In this document: positions 52,962 to 60,637 of the stretch, piece after piece | Position numbering within the stretch: the stretch's first letter is position 1 | Layout: each line of letters opens with the position of its first letter | Notes under the pieces: generated by a model | What the model saw: only the letters and a program-made list of their open reading frames with translations | Databases searched by the model: none | What the model was told of the DNA's origin: nothing | Made by a program: the position numbers and the translations under genes | NCBI GenBank assembly: GCA_047601745.1 | Contig: JASGIS010000001.1 | Location: 5,518,001-5,582,000 of the forward strand | DNA length: 64,000 nt | Direction: 5' to 3' | Source: JAKPAM01 sp047601745 | GTDB lineage: Bacteria; Pseudomonadota; Gammaproteobacteria; Burkholderiales; Burkholderiaceae_E

Positions 52962-53345
52962 GTGGCCCGTTTCGAGAAGGTCGTTCTGTTCACCGATGCC
53001 GACGGGCGGGCGAAGTTCCGCACCGAGACGATCGCGCTGGACGAAGGCACGCCCCAGTCGGCGTTGTCCGCGGTGTTCGCCAGCGGCGGTTACCAGTTGC
53101 GCGAGAGCCCGGTGGGGTTCCGCAGCCAGTTCCATTGCACCGGCGCGCCGCAATGGGTGTTCATCCTGGGCGGCCGGATGGAGATCGGCCTGCAGGACGG
53201 CAGCTCTCGGGTCTTCGGACCGGGCGAGCATTTCTACAGCGCCGACGTGCTGCCGCCGGGAGCCGCCTTCGATCCGGCGGTCCACGGGCATTGGAGCCGG
53301 CAGGTCGGCGACACGCCGTTGGTCACGCTGTTCGTGCGCGGCTGA
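52962..53345 (+). CDS. Small cupin-domain protein
   Basis: A 127-residue single-domain cupin (GFRSQFHCTGAPQWVFILGGRMEIGLQDGSSRVFGPGEHFYSADV forms the two cupin motifs). His in FHC and His in GEHF may bind a metal. Start GTG 52962 has AGGAG eight bases upstream. It is sandwiched between TauD-type and MBL-fold genes, and its stop is directly followed by the MBL ATG, so the three are almost certainly co-transcribed. The activity is unknown. Confidence 0.82.
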   Translation: MARFEKVVLFTDADGRAKFRTETIALDEGTPQSALSAVFASGGYQLRESPVGFRSQFHCTGAPQWVFILGGRMEIGLQDGSSRVFGPGEHFYSADVLPPGAAFDPAVHGHWSRQVGDTPLVTLFVRG

Positions 53346-54470
53346 ATGCGATCGCTCGGCAAGCGGGCCGAAGGCGCGCGGCTCGAACGGATGGCCGCGT
53401 CGCCGCGCTGGACAGGCAATGGGTTCCGCAATGTGCATCCGATCGCGCCGGGGCTGCGCGATCAGGCGGCGCCTCGCCCGACCTTGCGCGACTTCCTGAG
53501 CAACGGCGACCGCCGCGTGCCCGATGCGCGGCTGCCGGTGATCGATCCGCGGCCGATCTGGCAAGCGCCGCCGGCGGACGGACTGCGCGCGACCTGGCTC
53601 GGCCATTCGTCGGTGCTGATCGAGATCGACGGCTTCACGGTGCTGACCGATCCGGTCTGGGGGCCGCGCGCCTCGCCGTCGCGGCTGGCCGGTCCGAAGC
53701 GCTTCCAGCCGGCGCCGGTCGCGCTGAAGCAACTGCCGCCGCTCGACCTGGTGATCGTTTCGCACGATCACTACGATCATCTCGACTACCCGACGATCCG
53801 GCAGCTCGCCCGCACGCCGGTGCCGTTCGTCACTTCGCTGGGCGTCGGCGCGCACCTGCAGGCATGGGGCGTGGCCCCCGAACGGATCGTAGAACTGGAC
53901 TGGTGGGAGTCGTTCACGCTGCGTGGCCTGCAGATCACCGCCGCGCCGTCGCAGCATTTCTCCGGACGCTGGCTGAACGATCGCAACGCGACGTTGTGGT
54001 CATCGATCGCGCTGCGCACCGACCGGCACCGGGTGTTCTTCAGCGGAGATACCGGGCTCACCGATGAGTATCGGCTCATCGCCGAGCGCCTCGGGCCGTT
54101 CGACCTGGTGATGCTGGAGGTCGGTGCGTTCCATCCGGCCTGGGGCGACATCCACCTGGGACCGGACAATGCGCTGAAGGCGCATGCGCTGCTGGGCAGC
54201 GGGCTGCTGCTGCCTATCCACTGGGGCACGTTCGCGCTGGCGATGCATCCATGGGACCAGCCGGCCGAGGTGCTGTATACGCAGGGCGCGCAGCGCGGCG
54301 TGCGGCTGGCGATGCCGCGACTCGGCGAACCGCTGCAGCCGGCGCAGGCGCAGCCGGTTTCGCCATGGTGGCGCGACGTCGGGCATGGCGCCGGCGGCAC
54401 GCGACCGCAGAAGCAGGCGGCCGATCAGAGCGAGGCACCGCTCGCCGGCGTGCCTTGGCCGATCGATTGA
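53346..54470 (+). CDS. MBL-fold metallohydrolase (NAPE-PLD/UlaG-like)
   Basis: A 374-residue metallo-beta-lactamase-fold hydrolase. The metal motif SHDHYDHLD (His140, His142, Asp144, His145), FFSGDTGLTDEY and PIHWGTF are the ordered ligands. The N-terminal NVHPIAPG and WLGHSSVLIEIDGFTVLTDPVWGPRASPS match the NAPE-PLD-like group, whose characterised members are phosphodiesterases. No signal peptide. ATG 53346 immediately follows the cupin stop. The substrate is unknown. Confidence 0.88.
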   Translation: MRSLGKRAEGARLERMAASPRWTGNGFRNVHPIAPGLRDQAAPRPTLRDFLSNGDRRVPDARLPVIDPRPIWQAPPADGLRATWLGHSSVLIEIDGFTVLTDPVWGPRASPSRLAGPKRFQPAPVALKQLPPLDLVIVSHDHYDHLDYPTIRQLARTPVPFVTSLGVGAHLQAWGVAPERIVELDWWESFTLRGLQITAAPSQHFSGRWLNDRNATLWSSIALRTDRHRVFFSGDTGLTDEYRLIAERLGPFDLVMLEVGAFHPAWGDIHLGPDNALKAHALLGSGLLLPIHWGTFALAMHPWDQPAEVLYTQGAQRGVRLAMPRLGEPLQPAQAQPVSPWWRDVGHGAGGTRPQKQAADQSEAPLAGVPWPID

Positions 54471-54660
54471 AAGGCCGCTACCAGGCGGACTTCACGCCTG
54501 ATGTCGCCGAGCTTTACGAATCGATGGGCATGCGGCCGTAAGTCTTTGATTCGATGAAATGGCATGACTGATGCAGTAAGCGCGATCTGGTCGGGCGCCG
54601 CGATCTCGACCACAATCGACGGCGTGTCGATTCACGTCCGCAAAGTTCTGGGGAAACGCC

Positions 54661-55896
54661 ATGCGACAGTTCCTTCCGCGAGCGCTGCTGCTCACCGCCC
54701 TGTCTTGCGCCGCCTCGGCCCATGCGGCCCCGGTCAGCGTGCTGTTCGTCGGCAACAGCTATACGTTCGGACGCATCGATCCGGTGATGAGCTACAACGC
54801 GGCGAACGTCCATGACCTGACGGCCGCGATGTGGGAGGCGAACCCGACCGGCAGCAACGCGTTCGAGCCGCATCCGTGGGGCGGTGTGGCGGGTATCTTC
54901 AAGGAGTTCACCGTGCAGGCCGGACTCGACTACGACGTGTCGCTGTCCACGCGCAACGCGGCGTCGCTGCGCGGGCACCTTCTGAACTCGAATCCCGCCG
55001 ACTGGGATCTGCGCGGCAACATCGCTTCGCAGACATGGGACAAAGTGGTGCTGCAGGAGCAGAGCGACGAACCGCTGCCCCGGCAGCCGGGACTGTCGTC
55101 CAACCCGGCCTACTTCGATACCTATACCGATCTGATCGAGAATTTCATCCATCAGGGCCAGGCGCTGTCCTATCGCGAGCGCGACCTGATCGGCGGCACC
55201 AATGCGCTCTGCGCACAGGAAACCGGCGCGTCCACGGGCTCCTGCGGTCTCATGCGGAACGTCCCGGCCAATCCGAATGCCAGCGCGGATACGCAGGTCT
55301 ATCTGTACCAGACCTGGGCCCGGCCCAACCTGGTGAACGCACCGTTCACCACGGTGACCGACCCGGTCACCGGCGCGATCAGTTTCACCACCACTGCGGC
55401 CACCTCGTTCTATCCGTCGCTCGCCGCGATGACCGAAGACCTGCGGGCCGCTTATGCGACGGCGGCCGCAAAGGCCGGGGCGGACGGCAGCGGCGGCATC
55501 ACCGCCATCGCTCCGGTGGGTCAGAGCTTCCAGCGGGCGATCGACAGCGGCATCGCGACGGCCGACATGTACGCGCGGGACGCGCTTACCGACGGCCTGA
55601 TCGACCTGTGGTTCGACGACGGCACGCATGCCAGCAAGTTCGGCTCGTACCTGAGCGCGCTCACGCTGTTCGGCACCCTGACCGGCCTGGACCCGGTGTC
55701 GCTGGGCGCCAATGAGATCGCCGCGCACGACCTGGGCATCACGCCCGACCAGGCGCTGGCGCTGCAGCAGGTCGCCAGCAGCCAGCTCGGCTTCACCGCC
55801 AGCGTGCCGGCGCCGCAGACGATGGCCCTGGTGCTGGCCGGACTGGCGCTGGCCGGAATCCGGCGTCGTGGTCGGGGTCGGGGTCGGCCGGCCTGA
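54661..55896 (+). CDS. SGNH/GDSL-like hydrolase with a variant PEP-CTERM sorting signal
   Basis: A 411-residue exported protein. Signal peptide MRQFLPRALLLTALSCAASAHA. The mature part begins SVLFVGNSYTFG, an SGNH-like block I, and ends with DDGTHASKFG, the Asp-x-x-His block, so a serine esterase or acetylhydrolase activity is likely. The C-terminus VPAPQTMALVLAGLALAG followed by RRRGRGRGR is a PEP-CTERM-type tail with PAP in place of PEP. It would be processed by an exosortase; none is in the window. GGGGA precedes ATG 54661. Confidence 0.83.
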   Translation: MRQFLPRALLLTALSCAASAHAAPVSVLFVGNSYTFGRIDPVMSYNAANVHDLTAAMWEANPTGSNAFEPHPWGGVAGIFKEFTVQAGLDYDVSLSTRNAASLRGHLLNSNPADWDLRGNIASQTWDKVVLQEQSDEPLPRQPGLSSNPAYFDTYTDLIENFIHQGQALSYRERDLIGGTNALCAQETGASTGSCGLMRNVPANPNASADTQVYLYQTWARPNLVNAPFTTVTDPVTGAISFTTTAATSFYPSLAAMTEDLRAAYATAAAKAGADGSGGITAIAPVGQSFQRAIDSGIATADMYARDALTDGLIDLWFDDGTHASKFGSYLSALTLFGTLTGLDPVSLGANEIAAHDLGITPDQALALQQVASSQLGFTASVPAPQTMALVLAGLALAGIRRRGRGRGRPA

Positions 55897-55968
55897 GGGA
55901 TTCGGGGGACGGCCGGAACACGTTCTCCTTGGTCGGGACGCACCCGGGCCGAGGATGCCCCCCCACCT

Positions 55969-56514
55969 TCAACCGTCCACCGGCCGAACCGGCGTTTCGA
56001 GCTGCAGTTGATAGAACGCCGCATCGAGCCAGCGACCGAACTTGAATCCGACTTGAGGAAAGGTACCGGTACGAACGAAACCCAGACGTTCATGCAAGAC
56101 GATGCTGGCCTGATTGGAGGCATCGATGCAACCTACGAGCACGTGCAGGTCGGATCGCCGTGCACGCTCGATGATCTCTGTCAGAAGCATTCTTCCCAGG
56201 CCTTTTCCCCGATGCTCATGGTGCACATAGACACTGTGCTCCACCGTGTATTTGTAGGCAGGAAAGGGACGGAATGATCCGTAACTGACGAACCCCATCA
56301 GCTCGCCGGCTTCATCGACCGCGCCAACGACGGGAAAGCCATTCGCGCGCTTCGTCGCGAACCAGGAGGCCATGGCAGCGGGTTGGCGAGGAACATAATC
56401 GTAGAGGGCCGTAGAGTTGACGATGGCCTCGTTGAGGATCGCGAGAATGGCCGTCGCGTGCTCGGCCTCGGTGCAATCGATCAGACGGATATCGGCGGGA
56501 GTGCGGGAAGCCAT
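55969..56514 (-). CDS. GNAT N-acetyltransferase (phosphinothricin/methionine sulfoximine acetyltransferase type)
   Basis: A 181-residue acetyl-CoA-dependent N-acetyltransferase. TVEHSVYVHHEHRGKGLGRMLLTEIIERA has the V/E-S-V-Y-V beta strand and the R-G-x-G-x acetyl-CoA loop, and GCIDASNQASIVLHERLGFVRTGTFPQVGFKFGRWLD is typical of the Bar/Pat/MnaT group. Such enzymes acetylate phosphinothricin, methionine sulfoximine or amino acids. It lies 55 bp downstream of the XRE-cupin regulator gene on the same strand, which may control it. Confidence 0.9.
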   Translation of the reverse strand: MASRTPADIRLIDCTEAEHATAILAILNEAIVNSTALYDYVPRQPAAMASWFATKRANGFPVVGAVDEAGELMGFVSYGSFRPFPAYKYTVEHSVYVHHEHRGKGLGRMLLTEIIERARRSDLHVLVGCIDASNQASIVLHERLGFVRTGTFPQVGFKFGRWLDAAFYQLQLETPVRPVDG

Positions 56515-56569
56515 TTCAGCATCGCTGGCGAGTAGAAGGAAAAACGTCGATGGCCGCGCTCGGCGGAGC

Positions 56570-57133
56570 CTAAGCGACCGTCAACACGGCAACCACATAG
56601 GTACACGGAACATCGCTCTCGTTCTTGAAGACGCAATCCGTTGGCGGGCCGAGCTCCAGGCAATCGCCTTCTGCCATCGCATGGCGATGGCCCCCCTCGA
56701 GAAACACCAGTTCCCCGTCCAACACCCAGACAAGCTGTCGCAGGAAGGCGTAAGCGGAAGCAGGATAAGGAACTTCGACACCGGCAGGCAGCACGACCTG
56801 CACCAGATCCAGCGGCATGTCCGAGCGCGGTGACAGATGCCGGCGAACATAACCGCTTTCCGGATCCGTCCAGACGGGCTGGTCGGACTTGCGCAGCAAG
56901 CGGCCGTGCTGCAGTTCGGCCCTCGACATGAGAGTCGAGATGCTCATACCGAAAGCACCGGAAAGCTTTCCGAGGATCTTTGCCGTCGGGCTGCTCTCGC
57001 CATGCTCTATTTTGTAGATCATGGCACGCGACACCGCGGCCTTCTGGGCAAGGTCGGCGAGCGACCAGCCACGACTCTCCCGCTCTGCACGAATCCGCCG
57101 GCCGATGCGTTCATCAAGGTTCTCGGGCGTCAT
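56570..57133 (-). CDS. XRE-family regulator with C-terminal cupin domain
   Basis: A 187-residue regulator. N-terminal XRE HTH (RIRAERESRGWSLADLAQKAAVSRAMIYKIEHGESSPT) and C-terminal cupin_2 (PLDLVQVVLPAGVEVPYPA, WVLDGELVFLEGGHRHAMAEGDCLEL). Proteins of this layout sense small metabolites such as amino acids or polyamines. The start at 57133 (MTPENLDERIGRRIR) is natural. It sits between the cysteine hydrolase (73 bp upstream) and the GNAT gene, all leftward, so probably one operon. Confidence 0.92.
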   Translation of the reverse strand: MTPENLDERIGRRIRAERESRGWSLADLAQKAAVSRAMIYKIEHGESSPTAKILGKLSGAFGMSISTLMSRAELQHGRLLRKSDQPVWTDPESGYVRRHLSPRSDMPLDLVQVVLPAGVEVPYPASAYAFLRQLVWVLDGELVFLEGGHRHAMAEGDCLELGPPTDCVFKNESDVPCTYVVAVLTVA

Positions 57134-57206
57134 CCAGATACCACTCGGGTTGTTCGGCCGTCACCCTTGATGGGCGCAACCACCGGCTGCGCCTCCGGTC
57201 ACGAGA

Positions 57207-57998
57207 TCAGGCGCTTTTCTTCAGCAGACCGACGAAAGTTTCCGCCGAAATGACGGGTGCGAAGAAGTTGTTGATGCGCTCCATTGCAGCCTTCTCCTGC
57301 TCGGGCTTCTGGCAACCGCACGCATCGCCAATGACGATGGGTAGATAGCCGTTGTCCCGCGCCAGGCGAGCGTTGCCTTCGATGCACCAATCGAGATGAA
57401 TGCCGGTGAGAACGATCACCTGGATCTTCTTGCGGGAAAGCTCCAGCGGCATCGACGTACCGATGAAGGCCGTCTGCAGGGCGCGCTCGTTGAATTCGTT
57501 ATCGCCCGGGCGTACCAGCGCGCGCAACTCGCCGACCAGCTCATTGTCGCGGGCCTGCTGCTCTTTCGTCCAGTCGAGCCCCTTGGTCCAACTGGCGAAC
57601 TGCACCCGATCGAAGTCGTTCTGCGGATAGTCCTGACGAAAGACTTCGTAGCCGATCCAGTTGAACGACACGAAATTCTTCGCATTCCGGGCGGCCTTCA
57701 CGACCTGGACGGTCGCTTCCAGGCTGCCGCGTTCGCGATGCCCTTCGCTCGCCTGGACACCGCCGGGGTCGTAGCAGGATCTGTTCTGGCTGATGGAGCA
57801 GTAGGCAGCCGGCCGAGACAGGATTTCAGCCAGGTCGAGCTCCTTCCACTGCGGGGCCATTTCAGGGATGGCATGAATGCCACCGACCTGCGCATCGGGC
57901 ATGGCTGCCCGTGCGGTCTTGGAGGCGAGAAGGGTGGCCGCCGCAGCGCCGACCGAGCCCAGCAGCGCACCGCGCCGGGACATCGCGAAACCGTTCAT
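57207..57998 (-). CDS. Tat-exported isochorismatase-family cysteine hydrolase
   Basis: A 263-residue cysteine hydrolase. A twin-arginine signal (MSRRGALLGSVGAAAATLLASKTARA) opens the protein, so it is probably periplasmic, which is unusual for this family. The active-site Cys205 lies in VLTGIHLDWCIEGNARLARDNGY, the family's typical Cys loop, followed by VIGDACG. Members hydrolyse isochorismate, nicotinamide or N-carbamoyl compounds; the substrate is unknown. The start at 57998 has AGGAAG eight bases upstream. A 19-bp perfect palindrome lies 80 bp upstream. Confidence 0.85.
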   Translation of the reverse strand: MNGFAMSRRGALLGSVGAAAATLLASKTARAAMPDAQVGGIHAIPEMAPQWKELDLAEILSRPAAYCSISQNRSCYDPGGVQASEGHRERGSLEATVQVVKAARNAKNFVSFNWIGYEVFRQDYPQNDFDRVQFASWTKGLDWTKEQQARDNELVGELRALVRPGDNEFNERALQTAFIGTSMPLELSRKKIQVIVLTGIHLDWCIEGNARLARDNGYLPIVIGDACGCQKPEQEKAAMERINNFFAPVISAETFVGLLKKSA

Positions 57999-58319
57999 TT
58001 GATTGCTTCCTAGCAAAGGTTGAGGACCATTTACCCGCGTCGGGTATGGCCGATCCTTGCAAGGTGCATGCCATTACATTACTACACTGTAGTAATATAG
58101 TAGCACAACTTCGATTTCGTTCTATCTGCGCGAAAGCTGAGATCGATGATTCGGCCACGCTCGCGATCGCGGTCCAACGACCTGCGCTTGTTGCAACAGG
58201 ACCGAAATGCACCAATGCCGGACCGGAATGCCCCGATCTGGTCGCAGAGACTGCCTGGCTCGAATCGGGCCGGCATGGCCTGCTGACCGGCGCGGAGGCC
58301 CGTCCCGGACCGAGTCGTC
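57999..58319. promoter_or_regulatory. Upstream region of the cysteine hydrolase, with operator-like palindrome
   Basis: A 321-bp gap between two leftward genes. It contains an AT-rich patch (58070-58110) with a strong palindrome listed separately. The rest shows no gene and no clear terminator for the upstream solute-binding-protein gene. The hydrolase-XRE-GNAT promoter should lie here. Confidence 0.5.
58078..58096. promoter_or_regulatory. Perfect 19-bp palindrome ATTACTACACTGTAGTAAT
   Basis: The two nine-base arms ATTACTACA and TGTAGTAAT are exact reverse complements around a single C. Related partial copies flank it (ATTAC before, ATAGTAG after). It lies 80 bp upstream of the cysteine hydrolase start in AT-rich DNA. 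The core TACA-N-TGTA recalls BlaI/CopY-type operators, which have two bases between the halves. The XRE-cupin regulator two genes away is another candidate ligand. Confidence 0.7.
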
Positions 58320-59129
58320 CTACCGGGCGCCGGTTTTCGTGTGCCAGCCCCACTTGGCGAAGACACGCCGCCCTTCCTCGGATTTCAGGTAGGCGACGAA
58401 GTCGCGCGCCCCCTCGGCATTCTTGCCTTTGGCGGTCAGCACCACGCCGGTATCCCGATAGATCCGATACGGCTCCTCCACGGGCACGACCATCGCCAGC
58501 TCGGGATTGGCGACCTGCCATATGTTCCAGATCAGCCAGGCGTCGATTTTGGGCTGCTCGGTCCACTGTCGACGCGCCGCTGCGCTGTTGGCCGCCTCCG
58601 GCAATATCAGGTTGCGCCGGAACGCCTTCACGACGTCGATGTCTCCGGTACGGCCGGCGACGTCTTCCCATAAGCCGGTCTGGCCCGCCCCGGCGACGGC
58701 CAGGATCCTGATGCCCGGTCGCAGCAGATCACGGAAACCCTCGATGCCTTTCGGATTGCCGGGGCGCACCAGAATCGCCACCGGTCGCAGGTAGAGCGGC
58801 TCGGCTTCATGCAGGTCGAAGGCGCCCGGCAGCGCCCTGGCGAAATCGCTCATCATGTTTTCGGCCCCGCTGAACACGACGTCGGCGTCCTGCCTGGCCC
58901 GTTCGACCCATTGCGGGGTCGGACCCGCCACCACGTTGACGGTGACTCGATGGGCTGCCGCATACGCCTTCGCCGCCTCTTTCATCGCCGGTGCGGGACC
59001 GCCGGGCCCATAGACATTGATCGTCACGGGCTCGTTCGCTGCCGAGCCCGACGCGACCGAAGTCAATGCGACGGCAGCCGCCAGCCGAAGGGCGATGGAG
59101 ATCGCCATCGAATTTCCAAGATATCGCAT
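58320..59129 (-). CDS. ModA-like periplasmic solute-binding protein (solitary)
   Basis: A 269-residue extracellular binding protein with Sec signal (ISIALRLAAAVALTSVASGSAANE). Mature segments INVYGPGGPAPAMKEAAKAYA, ADVVFSGAENMMSDFARALPG and YLRPVAILVRPGNPKGIEGFRDLLRPGIRI are typical of ModA/sulfate-binding-like family II proteins. AAGGAG lies seven bases before ATG 59129. No ABC permease or ATPase genes accompany it, so partner and ligand are unknown. It is divergent from a LysE exporter by 247 bp. Confidence 0.82.
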   Translation of the reverse strand: MRYLGNSMAISIALRLAAAVALTSVASGSAANEPVTINVYGPGGPAPAMKEAAKAYAAAHRVTVNVVAGPTPQWVERARQDADVVFSGAENMMSDFARALPGAFDLHEAEPLYLRPVAILVRPGNPKGIEGFRDLLRPGIRILAVAGAGQTGLWEDVAGRTGDIDVVKAFRRNLILPEAANSAAARRQWTEQPKIDAWLIWNIWQVANPELAMVVPVEEPYRIYRDTGVVLTAKGKNAEGARDFVAYLKSEEGRRVFAKWGWHTKTGAR

Positions 59130-59306
59130 CGGTGTACTCCTTAAGATTGAGAACGAGTGGAATCCAAGACGCGGATCGCGTCGACGCTGGCTGGTCCGCC
59201 ATCGAGGTAAACGTCGTTCGCCACGGCTTTATTCCTCGGAGCCCGAAAAAATGCCGGAAACGCGGCCGACCTTCGCGCGCCGACGGCCGGCCGGATGGAT
59301 GCGTGA

Positions 59307-59322
59307 ATGGATGGATGGATGG
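59307..59322 (+). repeat. (ATGG)4 microsatellite upstream of lysE-type gene
   Basis: Four perfect ATGG units, with a further GGATGGAT close by, lie 55 bp upstream of the LysE-family ATG. The tract is in non-coding DNA near the likely promoter, so slippage could in principle change promoter spacing. No direct evidence of phase variation. Confidence 0.75.
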
Positions 59323-59376
59323 TCCCTCCGCCATCCGCTATGCTCGCCCGCTCATGCCCGTCGCGTCGAAAACAAC

Positions 59377-60000
59377 ATGATCGATCCCTCCGTGCTGATG
59401 GCTTACCTGCTCCTCAGCGTGAGCTTTGCCGTGATTCCCGGCCCGGATGTCCTGTGCATCCTGAGCAATTCTGTCGCGCGCGGAACGGCTGCCGGCATCA
59501 AGGTTTGCGCAGGCATCGCCGTCGCGATGCTGACCCATGTCACTGCCGCAGCGCTGGGCTTGACGGCCTTTCTGGCTGCGGTGCCGACCGCCTTCATCAT
59601 CGTCAAGACTGCTGGCGCCGCGTATCTCGTCTGGCTCGGTTGGCAGATGCTGCGCCGCCCGATCTCACTGAGCGCCGAAACACCCGCGACGTCCCTACGC
59701 TCCCCTTTCGCTCAGGGCATCGTCGCCAATCTCCTGAATCCGAAGATAGCGATCTTTTTTCTGGCCATCTTTCCGCAGTTCCTCGACCCCTCCCGGGGCA
59801 GCACCGGGCTTCAAGCGGCGCTGCTCGGGATTTCTTCGGTCACCATCACCAGCCTCGTCAATCTGTGCGTGGCGATGCTCGGCGGAAAAGCCCGCACGCT
59901 GGTGCTGGGCAGGCCAAGGGTTTTTCATCGCTTCCAACAGGCGGCCGGGAGCCTGCTGATCGGACTCGGCTTGAAGGTCGCTCTCGAGCGGGCGCGTTGA
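59377..60000 (+). CDS. LysE/RhtB-family amino acid exporter
   Basis: A 207-residue inner-membrane exporter with about six helices. AVIPGPDVLCILSNSVARGTAAGIKVCAGIA is the family N-terminal motif, and GIVANLLNPKIAIFFLAIFPQFLDP the second. It exports amino acids or derivatives. ATG 59377 is the natural start; upstream codons in frame are not protein-like. The stop codon is immediately followed by a fragment of an AbiEi-type antitoxin, so the scar of lost DNA begins right here. Confidence 0.9.
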   Translation: MIDPSVLMAYLLLSVSFAVIPGPDVLCILSNSVARGTAAGIKVCAGIAVAMLTHVTAAALGLTAFLAAVPTAFIIVKTAGAAYLVWLGWQMLRRPISLSAETPATSLRSPFAQGIVANLLNPKIAIFFLAIFPQFLDPSRGSTGLQAALLGISSVTITSLVNLCVAMLGGKARTLVLGRPRVFHRFQQAAGSLLIGLGLKVALERAR

Positions 60001-60006
60001 GATCAT

Positions 60007-60198
60007 TTGCTCGGTACTCGCCCAGCCGGAGCGGCCGTCCGCGCACTGGCCTGGATCGGAGCAGCTCATGCCGACGAGTCGCTGGCCTCGCTTCGGCGCA
60101 CCCTGCCCCGCTCCGAATGGCAGGTACTGACTTCGGTGCGTGCGACGCTCCCCAGTTGGATGGCGAAAGCGATCGGTAAGGAAGCCGCACGTAGCTGA
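60007..60198 (+). pseudogene. AbiEi-type antitoxin, C-terminal remnant
   Basis: About 63 codons ending ALAWIGAAHADESLASLRR, then TLPRSEWQVLTSVRATLPSWM, resemble the C-terminus of AbiEi-family (type IV toxin-antitoxin) proteins, which are normally about 200 residues. The wing-helix N-terminal part is absent; the frame begins directly after the LysE stop. The AbiEii remnant follows 20 bp later, the native gene order. I judge this a decayed antitoxin gene from recall of family C-termini. Confidence 0.62.
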
Positions 60199-60218
60199 AG
60201 TCGCCTCTGTCTACCGAC

Positions 60219-60452
60219 TTGACCTTCAAGGGCGGCACTTCGCTGTCGAAGGTCTACAAGGTCATCGACTATGCGGCAGCGACTACGGGCCACCTGAGGA
60301 TCGTCCCCGAAGGTGAGGCCAAGACTGCACTCGCAAAGGACTACACGGCCATGCTGGCAGATCAGGTGCTGGTGAACGATGCCTTATCCCTCGACGAACT
60401 GTTGGAAGCATGCGCCGACCTCGAAGCCAAGGTGAACAAGACTGCCACATAG
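60219..60452 (+). pseudogene. AbiEii-type toxin with large internal deletion
   Basis: Begins LTFKGGTSLSKVYKVI (TTG codon first), the nucleotidyltransferase motif of AbiEii toxins, then jumps to GHLRIVPEGEAKTALAKDY and LDELLEACADLEAKVNKTA, which matches an AbiEii C-terminus. An intact toxin is about 280-300 residues and has RFSEDID next to the KGGT motif. Here roughly 200 residues, including the catalytic acids, and the N-terminal 50 or so are missing. The frame is still open (77 codons). Non-functional as a toxin. Confidence 0.72.
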
Positions 60453-60599
60453 CAGCAACAGTGTGAGCCAACGACTGCTCCGGACTCACACCGGCGGCAT
60501 GCCGCTCGAGCCAAGTACCTCGACACTCAAGTGACGTGACATCCCACATTGGATCCGTGCAGGTCTCATCTCGAGTCCGTGCAGCGAATCGACTTTATA

Positions 60600-60621
60600 C
60601 TGTATATAATCACATATACAG
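60600..60621 (+). promoter_or_regulatory. -10 box TATAAT overlapped by inverted repeat, upstream of HNH gene
   Basis: CTGTATAT-N6-ATATACAG is a perfect 8-bp inverted repeat. It contains the consensus -10 TATAAT at 60605-60610, 28 bp before the HNH start, and no good -35 is present. The left part reads TACTGTATATAATCACAT, which matches the SOS box pattern CTGT-N8-ACAG except for the last base. A repressor bound here would block the promoter. Confidence 0.6.
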
Positions 60622-60637
60622 ATGAGGGAGACGAACC

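Noticed and set aside
54251..54541. Frame ending LKGRYQADFTPDVAELYESMGMRP-like residues after the MBL gene
   Set aside because: The tail looks protein-like and might be a gene remnant, but most of the frame is a shadow of the MBL gene and I could not tie the short tail to any family.
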